A DNA stretch of 64,000 nt. Source: Turritopsis dohrnii (taxonomy: Eukaryota > Cnidaria > Hydrozoa > Anthoathecata > Oceaniidae). This document shows, in pieces, positions 47,176-58,774 of the stretch (its first letter is position 1; each line of letters starts with the position of its first letter). The notes beneath the pieces were generated by a model that did not search any database, was not told the DNA's origin, and was given only the letters and a program-made list of their open reading frames with translations. Made by a program: the position numbers and the translations under genes. The stretch spans positions 62,001-126,000 of the forward strand of contig BQMF02000645.1 of the NCBI GenBank assembly GCA_027922465.2, written 5' to 3'.

Positions 47176-48175
47176 CTTACAAAAATAAAAAAACATCACG
47201 AAAATTTCCTCAAAGAAATTGACGTAATAAGGAATCTCTATTAAAGTAACTATACACAGTTTACCAAACTTTATCATTTCTCAAGTTAATATATTATATT
47301 CCAGGAAGAACAACGATCATGTCAATGTGACACACATAATTTTACCTAAGTATTTGAAAGAAAACTGATTTAACACCGGTTACGAAGTTTACATATGCAC
47401 CATTCAGCAAAATGATCTTTTCCATTACGTTTATATAGGAGAACAAACATCAACAGTGGAACTATCAAATAGAACCATTTCTTGGTGCGTCTAAAAATTG
47501 TTTCTTTCAAAAATTTTAGATGTGATTTTAATAGTTCACTCTGATGTCTTAGTTGAACTGCACTCTCCTATGTTAGATTTGCCGACAATCTATAAAATCT
47601 CGATAAAAGGCAATTCTCCACAGTGATGAAGGTACCAGTTCCTGTTGATTTTAAATAGGAATGTTAGAAATTATAAAAGCACTAAATTCTCCTTGTGTTA
47701 TAAAAGAAACACGCAAACAGAAATATGTAGAGATTTCCTAAGGAAATTTAACAACCTGTTGTATTAATTTTTAAAAAAATGAGCTGTTGCCATTCCAGTG
47801 GTGTATCATTTCAAAACTTTATGTGGCTAATTTATCTAACTTTCTGCTAGAACTGTTGTTTAACTTTTTAAGAAAACTTACTAGTGTTCCTTTTCAACGT
47901 GTTGCTAATAAAAACAACGTGTACATGATTGATGTTAAAAAGGTTCTGTTCTACTGGTAAAACAAGTATTGTAAGTACTAAAAAAACCATTACAAATACA
48001 ATTTCAACTTTCTTCCATGTAAAATTTTATACAACATAATCATTATCTTTAACTGTCTGATGTATTGAAAAGATTTGCACTTCAGTATGTAGACATAAAC
48101 TTTCACATTCTTAATAATTTTTTATCATTACCAAACTTTCAAATGATGAAATATTCATACTAAGATGTTACTTAC

Positions 48176-48301
48176 CTTTCTTCAAAAAAGCAACTCCTAA
48201 TCGTGTTAGTGTCGACAAACTATCTGGGTGTTCATCTCCAAGTACAGACTTTTGTGATTCTAACACCTTGGTCAATTCATTTATTGCCTCATCAAAATCA
48301 C
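48176..48301 (-). CDS. TPR exon, cassette 15
   Basis: 126 bp, phase 1-1, donor GTAAGT. It starts GDFDEAINELTKVLESQ and ends LGVAFLKKG after DSLSTLTR. Differs from cassette 18 at one base as read (Glu/Gly after AIN). Confidence 0.9.
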
Positions 48302-48730
48302 CTTACAAAATAAAAATAATATCTTAAAAAGTTCGCAAAAGAAATTGAGTTAATGAACAATCTCTACTAGAGTAACCATACACAGTTTACCAAATTTTAT
48401 CGTTTCTCAAGTTATTCTATTTAATTTTGGGAATAGCAAGAATGATGTGGATGTGACACACATTATTTAACTTAAATATTTGAACAAAATCATATATAAC
48501 AGCCGTTAGGAAGTTTGCGTGTGCTCCATTCAGGCGAAAAGATAATTTTATGTCACGTTTTTATAGGAGAGCAAATATCAACAATACAACTATCAAATAG
48601 AAACATTTGCTGGTATGTCTAAAAATTATTTCTTTGAAAATTTACAATATGACAATAACTTCTGCATGAAGATGTGATCCTCATCTGTCACTCTGATGTC
48701 ATAGTTTAACTGGATTCTCCTATGTTAAAA

Positions 48731-49448
48731 CATGGAGGCATAAAACAGAAGGAGAACGAACTCCTATTTTTCTATTATTCAGATAATGACTATTCTATTC
48801 ATTGCGGTATCACTTTGATGTCATCCGTTATGCACTTTCGGCTGGTTGTCGGTGAAACGAATACTTTTTTAAAAATTAACGACAATTTAAAAACCAAATA
48901 TCATCCATTATAACAACAGATCAACTTGCTGCATAGTGACAAGCAGATTATTAAACCTAAAGCTTCCTTGAGAAACAAGTGAAAATCTATGTTTTTATAC
49001 AGAGTTGAAGATATCGCGTAATTCATGTATAAGTTCCAATCTACATATCTTCTGACTTAAATGCGCCTCGATAGTGCCGCGGTACGTGCAAAAACTTAGG
49101 ATTATTCTCTCTTTAAAAACTGAAGCTCGAAAAAAATTGCTTGAGGGGATCACGAGATATATAGACCTAAAGTTGCAATGTTTTCGTTGCATATTTGTGA
49201 CGTTTTTGCATAATTCTCCCAATTCCTACAGAATATGCATGCTAAGAACTTTACCCTAACGATCTTTAATCACATTGGAGAATTGATATGAACCAAATTT
49301 TCACGCAAGAACGCCAAAATTATAAAAATTATGCAAGATGATAGCAATTATATGTTATTACACACTGAAGACTTAAACAATGCAGCGCATCACGGATAGT
49401 ACAATAGCAGATTTTGAGTTCGTTCTCCTTCTGTTTTATACCTCCATG
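48731..49448. mobile_element. 718-bp TIR element, left copy
   Basis: Terminal inverted repeats of about 33 bp begin CATGGAGGCATAAAACAG at the left and its complement (via CTGTTTTATACCTCCATG) at the right. A 7-bp duplication GTTAAAA flanks it (48,724-48,730 and 49,449-49,455). Other cassettes have the empty site (TATGTTAGAACTGCC). No transposase is visible; the small frames in it are not supported as genes. Confidence 0.88.
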
Positions 49449-49820
49449 GTTAAAACTGCCAACAATAAAATCTTGATAATACGCAATTCTCCGTAATGAT
49501 AAAAATATCTGTTCCATTTGATTATAAATAGGAATTTTAGGAAATAGAAAAGCACTAAATTCTCCGTGTGTCATAAAAGAGACACCCAAACAGAAATATG
49601 TCGAGGTTTTCTCAGAAAATGTAACAACCTCGTGTGCTAATTTTTATAAAATGTCATGTAGCCATACCATAGCTGCATCTTTTCAAAATTTCTTGTTGCT
49701 AATTTATCTAACGTTCTGCTAGAACTGCTGCTTAACTTTTTGAGAAAACTTATTAGTGTTCCTTTTAAACGTGTTGCTTATAAAAAAAACGTGCGCATGA
49801 TTGAAATCGAGAAGGATCTG

Positions 49821-49924
49821 TTATACTGGTACAACTAATATAGCAAGTACTACAAAAACGAGTACAATTACAATTTCAACTTTTTCCCATGTATTATTGT
49901 ATACAACATAACCATTATCTTTAA
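49821..49924 (-). CDS. Membrane-anchor exon, cassette 16
   Basis: Acceptor CAGACAG, then VKDNGYVVYNNTWEKVEIVI and a helix ending VVLAILVVPV, then TAA; 104 nt. Open. Confidence 0.6.
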
Positions 49925-50047
49925 CTGTCTGATGTATCGAAAAGATTTGCACTTCACTATGTAGACATAAACTTTCAAAATCTCCATAAATTTTTAACAT
50001 TACAAAAACTTCAAATCATGAAATATTCATAATAAGATGTTACTTGC

Positions 50048-50173
50048 CTTTCACCAAAAAAGCAGCTCCTAAACGGCTCATTGTCGACAGAGTATGTGGG
50101 TGTTCATCTCCAAGTACAGACCTTTGTGATTGTACCACCTTGGTCAATTGATTTATTGCCTCGTCAACATCAC
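50048..50173 (-). CDS. TPR exon, cassette 16 (GC donor)
   Basis: 126 bp, phase 1-1. The donor is GCAAGT, not GTAAGT: a GC-AG intron with otherwise perfect U1 match (AAAG|GCAAGT). It starts GDVDEAINQLTKVVQSQR, with core LGDEHPHTLSTM and end LGAAFLVKG. Confidence 0.88.
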
Positions 50174-51192
50174 CTTGAAGAAATGAAAAGACATCCGAAA
50201 AATTTCGCAGAAGAAATTGAAATACACCATCTCTACTAGATTAACCATACACAGGTAACCAAATTTTATTATTTCTCAAGTTACTCTATTAAATTTCAGA
50301 AACAGCAACAATTACGTGAATGTAACACACATTATTTAACTCAAATATTTGAAAGAAAACTCATATAACACCTGTTAGGAAGTTTTCATGTGCATCATTC
50401 AGGCAAAAAGATTTTTTCCATGACGTCTTTATGGGAGAACAAACATCAACATTACAACTATCAAATAAAATCATTTCCTGGTAGGTCTAAAAATTGTTTC
50501 TTTGAAAAACTGCAATATGATAATAACTTGTGCATAAAGATGTTATCATCATATGTCACTCTGATGTCTGAGTGGGACTGGACTCTCCTATGTTAGAACT
50601 GCCAACAATAAAATCTTGATATGACGCAATTTTTCACAGTGATGAAGATATCTGTTCCATCTGCTTTTAAATAGGAATTTTACGAAATGGAAAAGCAATA
50701 AATTCTATGTGTGTCATAAAAGAAACACCCAAACAGAAATATTTAGATGTTTTCTCAGAAAATGTAACAACCTAGTGTATAAATTCTTAAAACATGTGCT
50801 GTAACCATAACAGAACTGCATCATTTCAAAACTTCATGTTGCTTATTTATCTAACTTTCTGCTAGAACTGTTGATAAACATTTTGATTAAACTTACTAGT
50901 GTTCCTTTTAAACGTGTTGCTAATGAAAAACACCCGTGTACATGATTGATGTCGAAAAGGATCTGTTATACTGGTACAACAAATATAGCAAGTACTACAA
51001 AAACGAGTACAATTACAATTTCAACTTTCTCCCCTGTATCAATGTATAAAACATCATAATTATCTTAAACTGTCTGATGTATCAAAAAGATTTGCACTTC
51101 AGTATGCAGACATAAACTTTCACAATCTTCATAGTTTTTTAGCATTACCAAAAGTTCAAATGATGAAATACAAATACTAAGAAATTACTTAC

Positions 51193-51318
51193 CTTTTTCC
51201 AAATAAGCATCTCCTAAACGGCTCATTGTCAACAAAGTATCTAGGTGTTCATCTCCAAGTACAGATTTTTGTGATTGTAGCACTTTGGTCAATCCGTTTA
51301 TTGCTTCATCAAAATCAC
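51193..51318 (-). CDS. TPR exon, cassette 17
   Basis: 126 bp, phase 1-1, donor GTAAGT; duplicate of cassette 14 with no difference seen (core DEHLDTL). Confidence 0.9.
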
Positions 51319-52318
51319 CTTACAAAAATAAAAAAACATCACGAAAATTTCCTCAAAGAAATTGACGTAATAAGGAATCTCTATTAAAGTAACTATACAC
51401 AGTTTACCAAACTTTATCATTTCTCAAGTTAATATATTATATTCCAGGAAGAACAACGATCATGTCAATGTGACACACATAATTTTACCTAAGTATTTGA
51501 AAGAAAACTGATTTAACACCGGTTACGAAGTTTACATATGCACCATTCAGCAAAATGATCTTTTCCATTACGTCTATATAGGAGAACAAACATCAACAGT
51601 GGAACTATCAAATAGAACCATTTCTTGGTGCGTCTAAAAATTGTTTCTTTCAAAAATTTTAGATGTGATTTTAATAGTTCACTCTGATGTCTTAGTTGAA
51701 CTGCACTCTCCTATGTTAGATTTGCCGACAATCTATAAAATCTCGATAAAAGGCAATTCTCCACAGTGATGAAGGTACCAGTTCCTGTTGATTTTAAATA
51801 GGAATGTTAGAAATTATAAAAGCACTAAATTCTCCTTGTGTTATAAAAGAAACACGCAAACAGAAATATGTAGAGATTTCCTAAGGAAATTTAACAACCT
51901 GTTGTATTAATTTTTAAAAAAATGAGCTGTTGCCATTCCAGTGGTGTATCATTTCAAAACTTTATGTGGCTAATTTATCTAACTTTCTGCTAGAACTGTT
52001 GTTTAACTTTTTAAGAAAACTTACTAGTGTTCCTTTTCAACGTGTTGCTAATAAAAACAACGTGTGCATGATTGATGTTAAAAAGGTTCTGTTCTACTGG
52101 TAAAACAAGCATTGTAAGTACTAAAAAAACCATTACAAATACAATTTCAACTTTCTCCCATGTAAAATTTTATACAACATAATCATTATCTTTAACTGTC
52201 TGATGTATTGAAAAGATTTGCACTTCAGTATGTAGACATAAACTTTCACATTCTTAATAATTTTTTATCATTACCAAACTTTCAAATGATGAAATATTCA
52301 TACTAAGATGTTACTTAC

Positions 52319-52444
52319 CTTTCTTCAAAAAAGCAACTCCTAATCGTGTTAGTGTCGACAAACTATCTGGGTGTTCATCTCCAAGTACAGACTTTTGTGA
52401 TTCTAACACCTTGGTCAATCCATTTATTGCCTCATCAAAATCAC
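52319..52444 (-). CDS. TPR exon, cassette 18
   Basis: 126 bp, phase 1-1, donor GTAAGT; duplicate of cassette 15, with Gly in place of Glu after AIN. Confidence 0.9.
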
Positions 52445-52873
52445 CTTACAAAATAAAAAAAAAGTCTTAAAAAGTTCGCAAAAGAAATTGAGTTAATGAA
52501 CAATCTCTACTAGAGTAACCATACACAGTTTACCAAATTTTATCGTTTCTCAAGTTATTCTATTTAATTTTGGGAATAGCAAGAATGATGTGGATGTGAC
52601 ACACATTATTTAACTCAAATATTTGAACAAAATCATATATAACAGCCGTTAGGAAGTTTGCGTGTGCTCCATTCAGGCGAAAAGATAATTTTATGTCACG
52701 TTTTTATAGGAGAACAAATATCAACAATACAACTATCAAATAGAAACATTTGCTGGTATGTCTAAAAATTATTTCTTTGAAAATTTACGATATGACAATA
52801 ACTTCTGCATGAAGATGTGATCCTCATCTGTCACTCTGATGTCATAGTTTAACTGGACTCTCCTATGTTAAAA

Positions 52874-53590
52874 CATGGAGGCATAAAACAGAAGGAGAAC
52901 GAACTCTTATTTTTCTATTATTCAGATAATGACTATTCTATTCATTGCGGTATCACTTTGATGTCATCCGTTATGCGCTTTCGGCTGGTTGTCGGTGAAA
53001 CGAATACTTTTTTAAAAATTAACGACAATTTAAAAACCAAATATCATCCATTATAACAACAGATCAACTTGCTGCATAGTCACAAGCAGATTATTAAACC
53101 TAAAGCTTCCTTGAGAAACAAGTGAAAATCTATGTTTTTATACATAGTTGAAGATATCGCGTAATTCATGTATAAGTTCCAATCTACATATCTTCTGACT
53201 TAAATGCGCCTCGATAGTGCCGCGGTACGTGCAAAAACTTAGGATTATTGTCTCTTTAAAAACTGAAGCTCGAAAAAACTGCTTGAGGGGATCACGAGAT
53301 ATATAGACCTAAAGTTGCAATGTTTTCGTTGCATATTTGTGACGTTTTTGCATAATTCTCCCAATTCCTACAGAATATGCATGCTAAGAACTTTACCCTA
53401 ACGATCTTTAATCACATTGGAGAATTGATATGAACCAAATTTTCACGCAAGAACGCCAAAATTATAAAAATTATGCAAGATGATAGCAATTATATGTTAT
53501 TACACACTGAAGACTTAAACAATGCAGCGCATCACGGATAGTACAATAGCAGATTTTGAGTTCGTTCTCCTTCTGTTTTATACCTCCATG
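52874..53590. mobile_element. 717-bp TIR element, right copy
   Basis: Second copy of the 48,731-49,448 element, at the same position in the duplicated block with the same GTTAAAA flanks. It arrived by the segmental duplication, not by transposition. Confidence 0.88.
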
Positions 53591-53962
53591 GTTAAAACTG
53601 CCAACAATAAAATCTTGATAATACGCAATTCTCCGTAATGATAAAAATATCTGTTCCATTTGATTATAAATAGGAATTTTAGGAAATAGAAAAGCACTAA
53701 ATTCTCCGTGTGTCATAAAAGAGACACCCAAACAGAAATATGTCGAGGTTTTCTCAGAAAATGTAACAACCTCGTGTGCTAATTTTTATAAAATGTCATG
53801 TAGCCATACCATAGCTGCATCTTTTCAAAATTTCTTGTTGCTAATTTATCTAACGTTCTGCTAGAACTGCTGCTTAACTTTTTGAGAAAACTTATTAGTG
53901 TTCCTTTTAAACGTGTTGCTTATAAAAAAAACGTGCGCATGATTGAAATCGAGAAGGATCTG

Positions 53963-54066
53963 TTATACTGGTACAACTAATATAGCAAGTACTACAAAAA
54001 CGCGTACAATTACAATTTCAACTTTCTCCCATGTATTATTGTATACAACATAACCATTATCTTTAA
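53963..54066 (-). CDS. Membrane-anchor exon, cassette 19
   Basis: Duplicate of the cassette 16 anchor copy: 104 nt, open, helix ending VVLAILVVPV. Confidence 0.6.
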
Positions 54067-54189
54067 CTGTCTGATGTATCGAAAAGATTTGCACTTCACT
54101 ATGTAGACATAAACTTTCAAAATCTCCATAAATTTTTAACATTACAAAAACTTCAAATCATGAAATATTCATAATAAGATGTTACTTGC

Positions 54190-54315
54190 CTTTCACCAAA
54201 AAAGCAGCTCCTAAACGGCTCATTGTCGACAGAGTATGTGGGTGTTCATCTCCAAGTACAGACCTTTGTGATTGTACCACCTTGGTCAATTGATTTATTG
54301 CCTCGTCAACATCAC
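54190..54315 (-). CDS. TPR exon, cassette 19 (GC donor)
   Basis: 126 bp, phase 1-1; duplicate of cassette 16 including the GCAAGT donor. Confidence 0.88.
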
Positions 54316-55105
54316 CTTGAAGAAATGAAAAGACATCCGAAAAATTTCGCAGAAGAAATTGAAATACACCATCTCTACTAGATTAACCATACACAGGTAA
54401 CCAAATTTTATCATTTCTCAAGTTACTCTATTAAATTTCAGAAACAGCAACAATTATGTGAATGTAACACACATTATTTAACTCAAATATTTGAAAGAAA
54501 ACTCATATAACACCTGTTAGGAAGTTTTCATGTGCATCATTTAGGCAAAAAGATGTTTTCCATGACGTCTTTATGGGAGAACAAACATCAACATTACAAC
54601 TATCAAATAAAATCATTTCCTGGTAGGTCTAAAAATTGTTTCTTTGAAAAACTGCAATATGATAATAACTTGTGCATAAAGATGTTATCATCATATGTCA
54701 CTCTGATGTCTGAGTGGAACTGGACTCTCCTATGTTAGAACTGCCAACAATAAAATCTCGATATGACGCAATTCTTCACAGAGATGAAGATATCTGTTCC
54801 ATTTGCTTTTAAATAGAAGTTTTACGAAATGGAAAAGCAATAAATTCTCTGTGTGTCATAAAAGATACACCCAAACAGAAATATTTAGATGTTTTCTCAA
54901 AAAATGTAACAACCTAGTATATAAAATCTTAAAAAATGTGCTGTAACCATACCAGAGCTGCATCATTTCAAAATTTCATGTTGCTAATTTATCTAACTCT
55001 CTGCTAGAGCTGTTGCTTAGATTTTTGAGAAAACTTACTAAAGTTCCTTTTAAAGGTGTTGCAAATAAAAAAAATATGTCCATGATTGAAGTCGAAAAGG
55101 ATCTG

Positions 55106-55209
55106 TTATGCTGGTACAATAAGTATAGCAAGTCCTACAAAAACGTGTACAAATACAATTTCAACTTTTTCCCATGTATTATTGTATACAACATAATCAT
55201 TATCTCTAT
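55106..55209 (-). CDS. Membrane-anchor exon, cassette 20
   Basis: The acceptor region differs (TTAGCCAG), but the phase and the 104-nt length are kept. It reads DRDNDYVVYNNTWEKVEIVF and a helix ending VGLAILIVPA, then a stop. Confidence 0.5.
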
Positions 55210-55332
55210 CTGGCTAATTTATCGTAAAGATTTGCACTTCACTATGTAGATATAAACTTTTCCAATCTCCATAATATTTTAACATTACCAAAACTTCAAC
55301 TGATGAAATATTCATACAGGGATGTTACTTAC

Positions 55333-55458
55333 CTTTCACCAAAAAAGCATCTCCTAAACGGCTCATTGTCAACAAAGTTTCTGGGTGTTCATCTCCAAGT
55401 ACAGACTTTTGTAATTGTGATGCCTTGGTCAATCCAATTATTGCCTCTTCCACGTCGC
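55333..55458 (-). CDS. TPR exon, cassette 20
   Basis: 126 bp, phase 1-1, donor GTAAGT. It starts GDVEEAIIGLTKASQLQ, with core LGDEHPETLLTM and end LGDAFLVKG. Open. Confidence 0.88.
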
Positions 55459-56364
55459 CTTAAAAAAATAAAAAAACGTCACGAAAAGTTCGCAAAAGAA
55501 ATTGACTTATTACACAATCTCTTCTAGAGCAACCATAGGCATTTTACCAAATTTTATCATTTCTCAAGTTAACGTAATAACTTTCGGAAACAACATCAAT
55601 GATGTGAATGTGACACACATTATTTAACTCAATTATTTGAAGGAAAACTGATATAACTCCTGTTACGAAGTTTACATGTAAACCATTCAGTCAATAATAT
55701 GTGTTCCGTGACGTCTTTATAGGAGAACAAACATCAACAATGCAACTATCAAATAGAACCTTTTTTGGTATGTCTAAAAAATGTTTCTTCAAAAAATTTC
55801 ATTATGATAACAACTTGTGCACTAAGATGTGATCCTAATAATTCACTCTGATGCCTTAGTTGAACTAGACTCTCCTATGTTAGAACCGCCAACAATCTAT
55901 AAAATCTCGATAATGCGCCATTCTCCACAGTGATAAAGATATCTGTTCCATTTGATTATAAAAAGGAATTTTAGGAAATAGAAAAGCACTAAGTTCTCCC
56001 TGTGTCATAAGAGAATCGCACAAGCAGTAATATGTACAGATTTTCTCGGAAAATGTAACTACCTAGTGTTCTAATTTTTAAAAAATGTGCTGTAGCCATA
56101 CCAGAGCTGCATCATTAATTAATGTGGAAAAGGATCTGTTATACTGGTACAAAAAATATAGCAAGTACCACAAAAACGATTACATATACAATTTCAACTT
56201 TCTCCCCTGTATTTTTGTGTACAACATAGTCATTCCTCTATCTGTCTGATATATCAAAAAGATTTGAACTTTAGTATGTAGAAATAAACTTTCATAATCT
56301 CCATAATGGTTTAACATTACCAAAAGTTCAAATAATGAAATATTCGTACTAAGATGTTACTTAC

Positions 56365-56490
56365 CTTTCGCCATAAAAAGATTTGCTAAACGGCTCAATG
56401 TCAACAAAGTATCTGTGTGTTCATCTCCAAGTACAGACCTTTGTGATTGTAACACATTGGTCAATCCATTTATTGCCTTTTCAAAATCAC
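56365..56490 (-). CDS. TPR exon, cassette 21
   Basis: 126 bp, phase 1-1, donor GTAAGT. It starts GDFEKAINGLTNVLQSQR, with core LGDEHTDTLLTL and an unusual end LANLFMAKG (the conserved LG is LA). Its anchor copy has a one-base deletion. Confidence 0.85.
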
Positions 56491-57278
56491 CTTACAAAAA
56501 TAAAAAACATCACAGAAGTTTTTTCAAAGAAATTGACTTAGTAAGGTATAGTAAGGTAACTATACACAGTTTGCCAAACTTTATCATTTCTCAAGTTAAT
56601 CTATTTCAGGAACAGCAACAATGATGTGAATGTGACACACATTATTTAACCCAAGTGTTTGAAAGAAAACTCCTATAACACACGTTAGGAAGTTTACATG
56701 TGCACCATTCAAGCAAAAAGATGTTTTCCATGACGTCTACATTGACGAAGAATCACAAAAACAATGCAAATATCAAATAAAACCATTTCTTTTTATGTCT
56801 AAAAAATGTTTTTCTTAACAAATTCATTATGGCAATAACTTGTGCATATAGACGTGATCCTAATAATTCACTCTGATGATTTAGTTGAAGTAGACTCTCC
56901 TATGTTAGAGCTTCCAAACCCTATAGATTCTCGATAATACGCAAATCTACAGTCATAAACATATCTGTTCCATTTGATTTTAAAAATTAATTTTAGGAAA
57001 TAAATAGGCAATAAATTATCCTTGTGCTATAAAAGAAACACCCAAACAGAAATATGTAGATATTTTCTCAGAAAATGTTACAAACTAGTGTATTGATTTT
57101 TAAAAAACGTGCTGTAGCCATACCAGAACTGCATCATTTCAAAATTTCATGTTGCTAATTTATCAAACATTTTGCTAGTACAGTTGCTTAACTTTTTGAG
57201 AAAATTTACTAGTGTCCTTTTCAAACGTGTTGCTATTCACAAAAAACTGTGTACATGATTGATGTCGAAAGGAATCTC

Positions 57279-57382
57279 TTAAACTGGTACTACAAATGTA
57301 GGAACTACTACGAAAACGAGTACAAAGACAATTTCAATTTTCTCCCCTGCATTATTGTATACAACATAAAAGTTATCTTTCA
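57279..57382 (-). CDS. Membrane-anchor exon, cassette 22
   Basis: Acceptor CAGACAG, then VKDNFYVVYNNAGEKIEIVF and a helix ending VVVPTFVVPV, then a stop; 104 nt. Confidence 0.6.
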
Positions 57383-57505
57383 CTGTCTGGTATATCGAAA
57401 AGATTTGGACTTAAGTATGTAGACAGAAACTTTCACAATCTCCATAACTTGTTAACATTACCAAAAGTTCTAATGATAAAATATTCATTCTATGATGTTA
57501 CTTGC

Positions 57506-57631
57506 CTTTCCCCAAAAAAACATCTCCTAAAAGGCTCCTTGTCCACAAAGTATGTGGGTGTTCATCTCCAAGTACAGACTTTTGTGATTGTAACACCTTG
57601 GTCAATCGATTTATTGCCTCTTTAACATCAC
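57506..57631 (-). CDS. TPR exon, cassette 22 (GC donor)
   Basis: 126 bp, phase 1-1, donor GCAAGT. It starts GDVKEAINRLTKVLQSQ, with core LGDEHPHTLWTR and end LGDVFLGKG. Confidence 0.87.
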
Positions 57632-58648
57632 CTTGAAAACATAAAGAAACATCACAAAAAGTTCGCAAAAGAGACTTACTTAATACACAATCTCTACTAT
57701 ACGCATACTCAGTTTGCCAATTTTTATCATTTCTTTAGTTATTCTACTAAATTGCAGGAACAATGACAATGATGTTAATGTAACATTATTTAACTCAAGC
57801 ATTTGAAAGAAAACTCATATAACAACCGTTAGGAAGTTTACATGCGCACCATTCATGCAATAAAGTGTTTTCCATGACGTTTTTGTAAGAGAACAAACAT
57901 CAACATTGCAACTATCAAATTGAACCATTTCTTGGTATGTTTAAAAATTGTTTCTTTGAAAAATTTCATTATGATAATGACTTGTGCATGAAGACGTGAT
58001 CCTAATAATTCATTCTGATGTCATAGTTGAACCAAACTCTTCTATGATGGAACTGCCAACAATCTATAAAATCTCGATAACACGCAATTCTCCACATTGA
58101 TAAAGATGTCTCCGCCATTTGATTTTAAATAGGGATTTTCAGAAATAGAAAAGCACTAAATTCTCTTTCTGTCATAAAAGAAGTACACAAACAGAAATAT
58201 GTGGAGCTATTCTCGGAAAATATAACAACTTAGTTTATTAATTTTTAAAAAATGTGCTGCAGCCATGCCAGAGCTGCATCATTCCAAAATTTCATGTTGG
58301 TAATTTATTTAAATTTCTGGTAGAACTGTTGCTTAACTTTTTGAGAAAACTTACTAGTGTTCCTGTTAAACGTGTTGCTAATAAACAAAACGTGAACTTG
58401 GTTGATGTCGGAAAGGATCTGGTATACTGGTAGCACAAATATGGCAAGTACTACAAAAACGAGTACAAATACTATTTCAAATTTCTCTCATGTGTTATTG
58501 TATACAACATAATCATGTTCTTTAGCTGTCTAATATATCGAAAAGATTTTCACTTCAGTATGTAGACATAAACTTTCACAATCTCCATAATTTTTTAACA
58601 ATACCAAAAGTACAAATGATGAAATATGCATACTAAGATGTTACTTAC

Positions 58649-58774
58649 CTTTCCAAAAAAAAGCAGCTCCTAAACGGCTCATTGTAAACAAAGTATCTGG
58701 GTGCTCATCTCCAAGTACAGACTTTCTTGATTGTAACACCTTGGTTAATCGTTTTATTGCTTCTTTAAGATCAC
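58649..58774 (-). CDS. TPR exon, cassette 23
   Basis: 126 bp, phase 1-1, donor GTAAGT. It starts GDLKEAIKRLTKVLQSRK, with core LGDEHPDTLFTM and end LGAAFFWKG. The rightmost (5'-most) TPR exon in the window. Its anchor copy has a stop (TGG to TGA). Confidence 0.88.

Larger units (their letters stand above)
46675..50815. repeat. 4.14 kb tandem duplication, left copy
   Basis: Contains cassettes 14-16 and a 718-bp TIR element, and matches 50,816-54,960 at an offset of 4142-4143 bp with only scattered single-base differences. The offset holds for three exon starts and for the TIR element. The ends are approximate, because neighbouring cassettes are also homologous. Confidence 0.85.
50816..54960. 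repeat. 4.14 kb tandem duplication, right copy
   Basis: Contains cassettes 17-19 and the second copy of the TIR element. Nearly identical to 46,675-50,815. Confidence 0.85.

Noticed and set aside
48722..49589. Small frames at 48,722-48,913 and 49,329-49,589 and their duplicates near 52,865 and 53,471
   Set aside because: They lie in or across the ends of a TIR element and are repeated only because the block was duplicated; no domain or splice support.
45037..56624. Plus-strand frames over TPR exons (45,037-45,261; 55,303-55,527; 56,415-56,624)
   Set aside because: They are antisense shadows of the minus-strand TPR exons.
30573..58774. TPR exons as a kinesin light chain gene
   Set aside because: Only the TPR type matches. 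There is no N-terminal heptad region, the repeat number far exceeds the usual six, and apparent membrane-anchor tails do not fit kinesin light chain.
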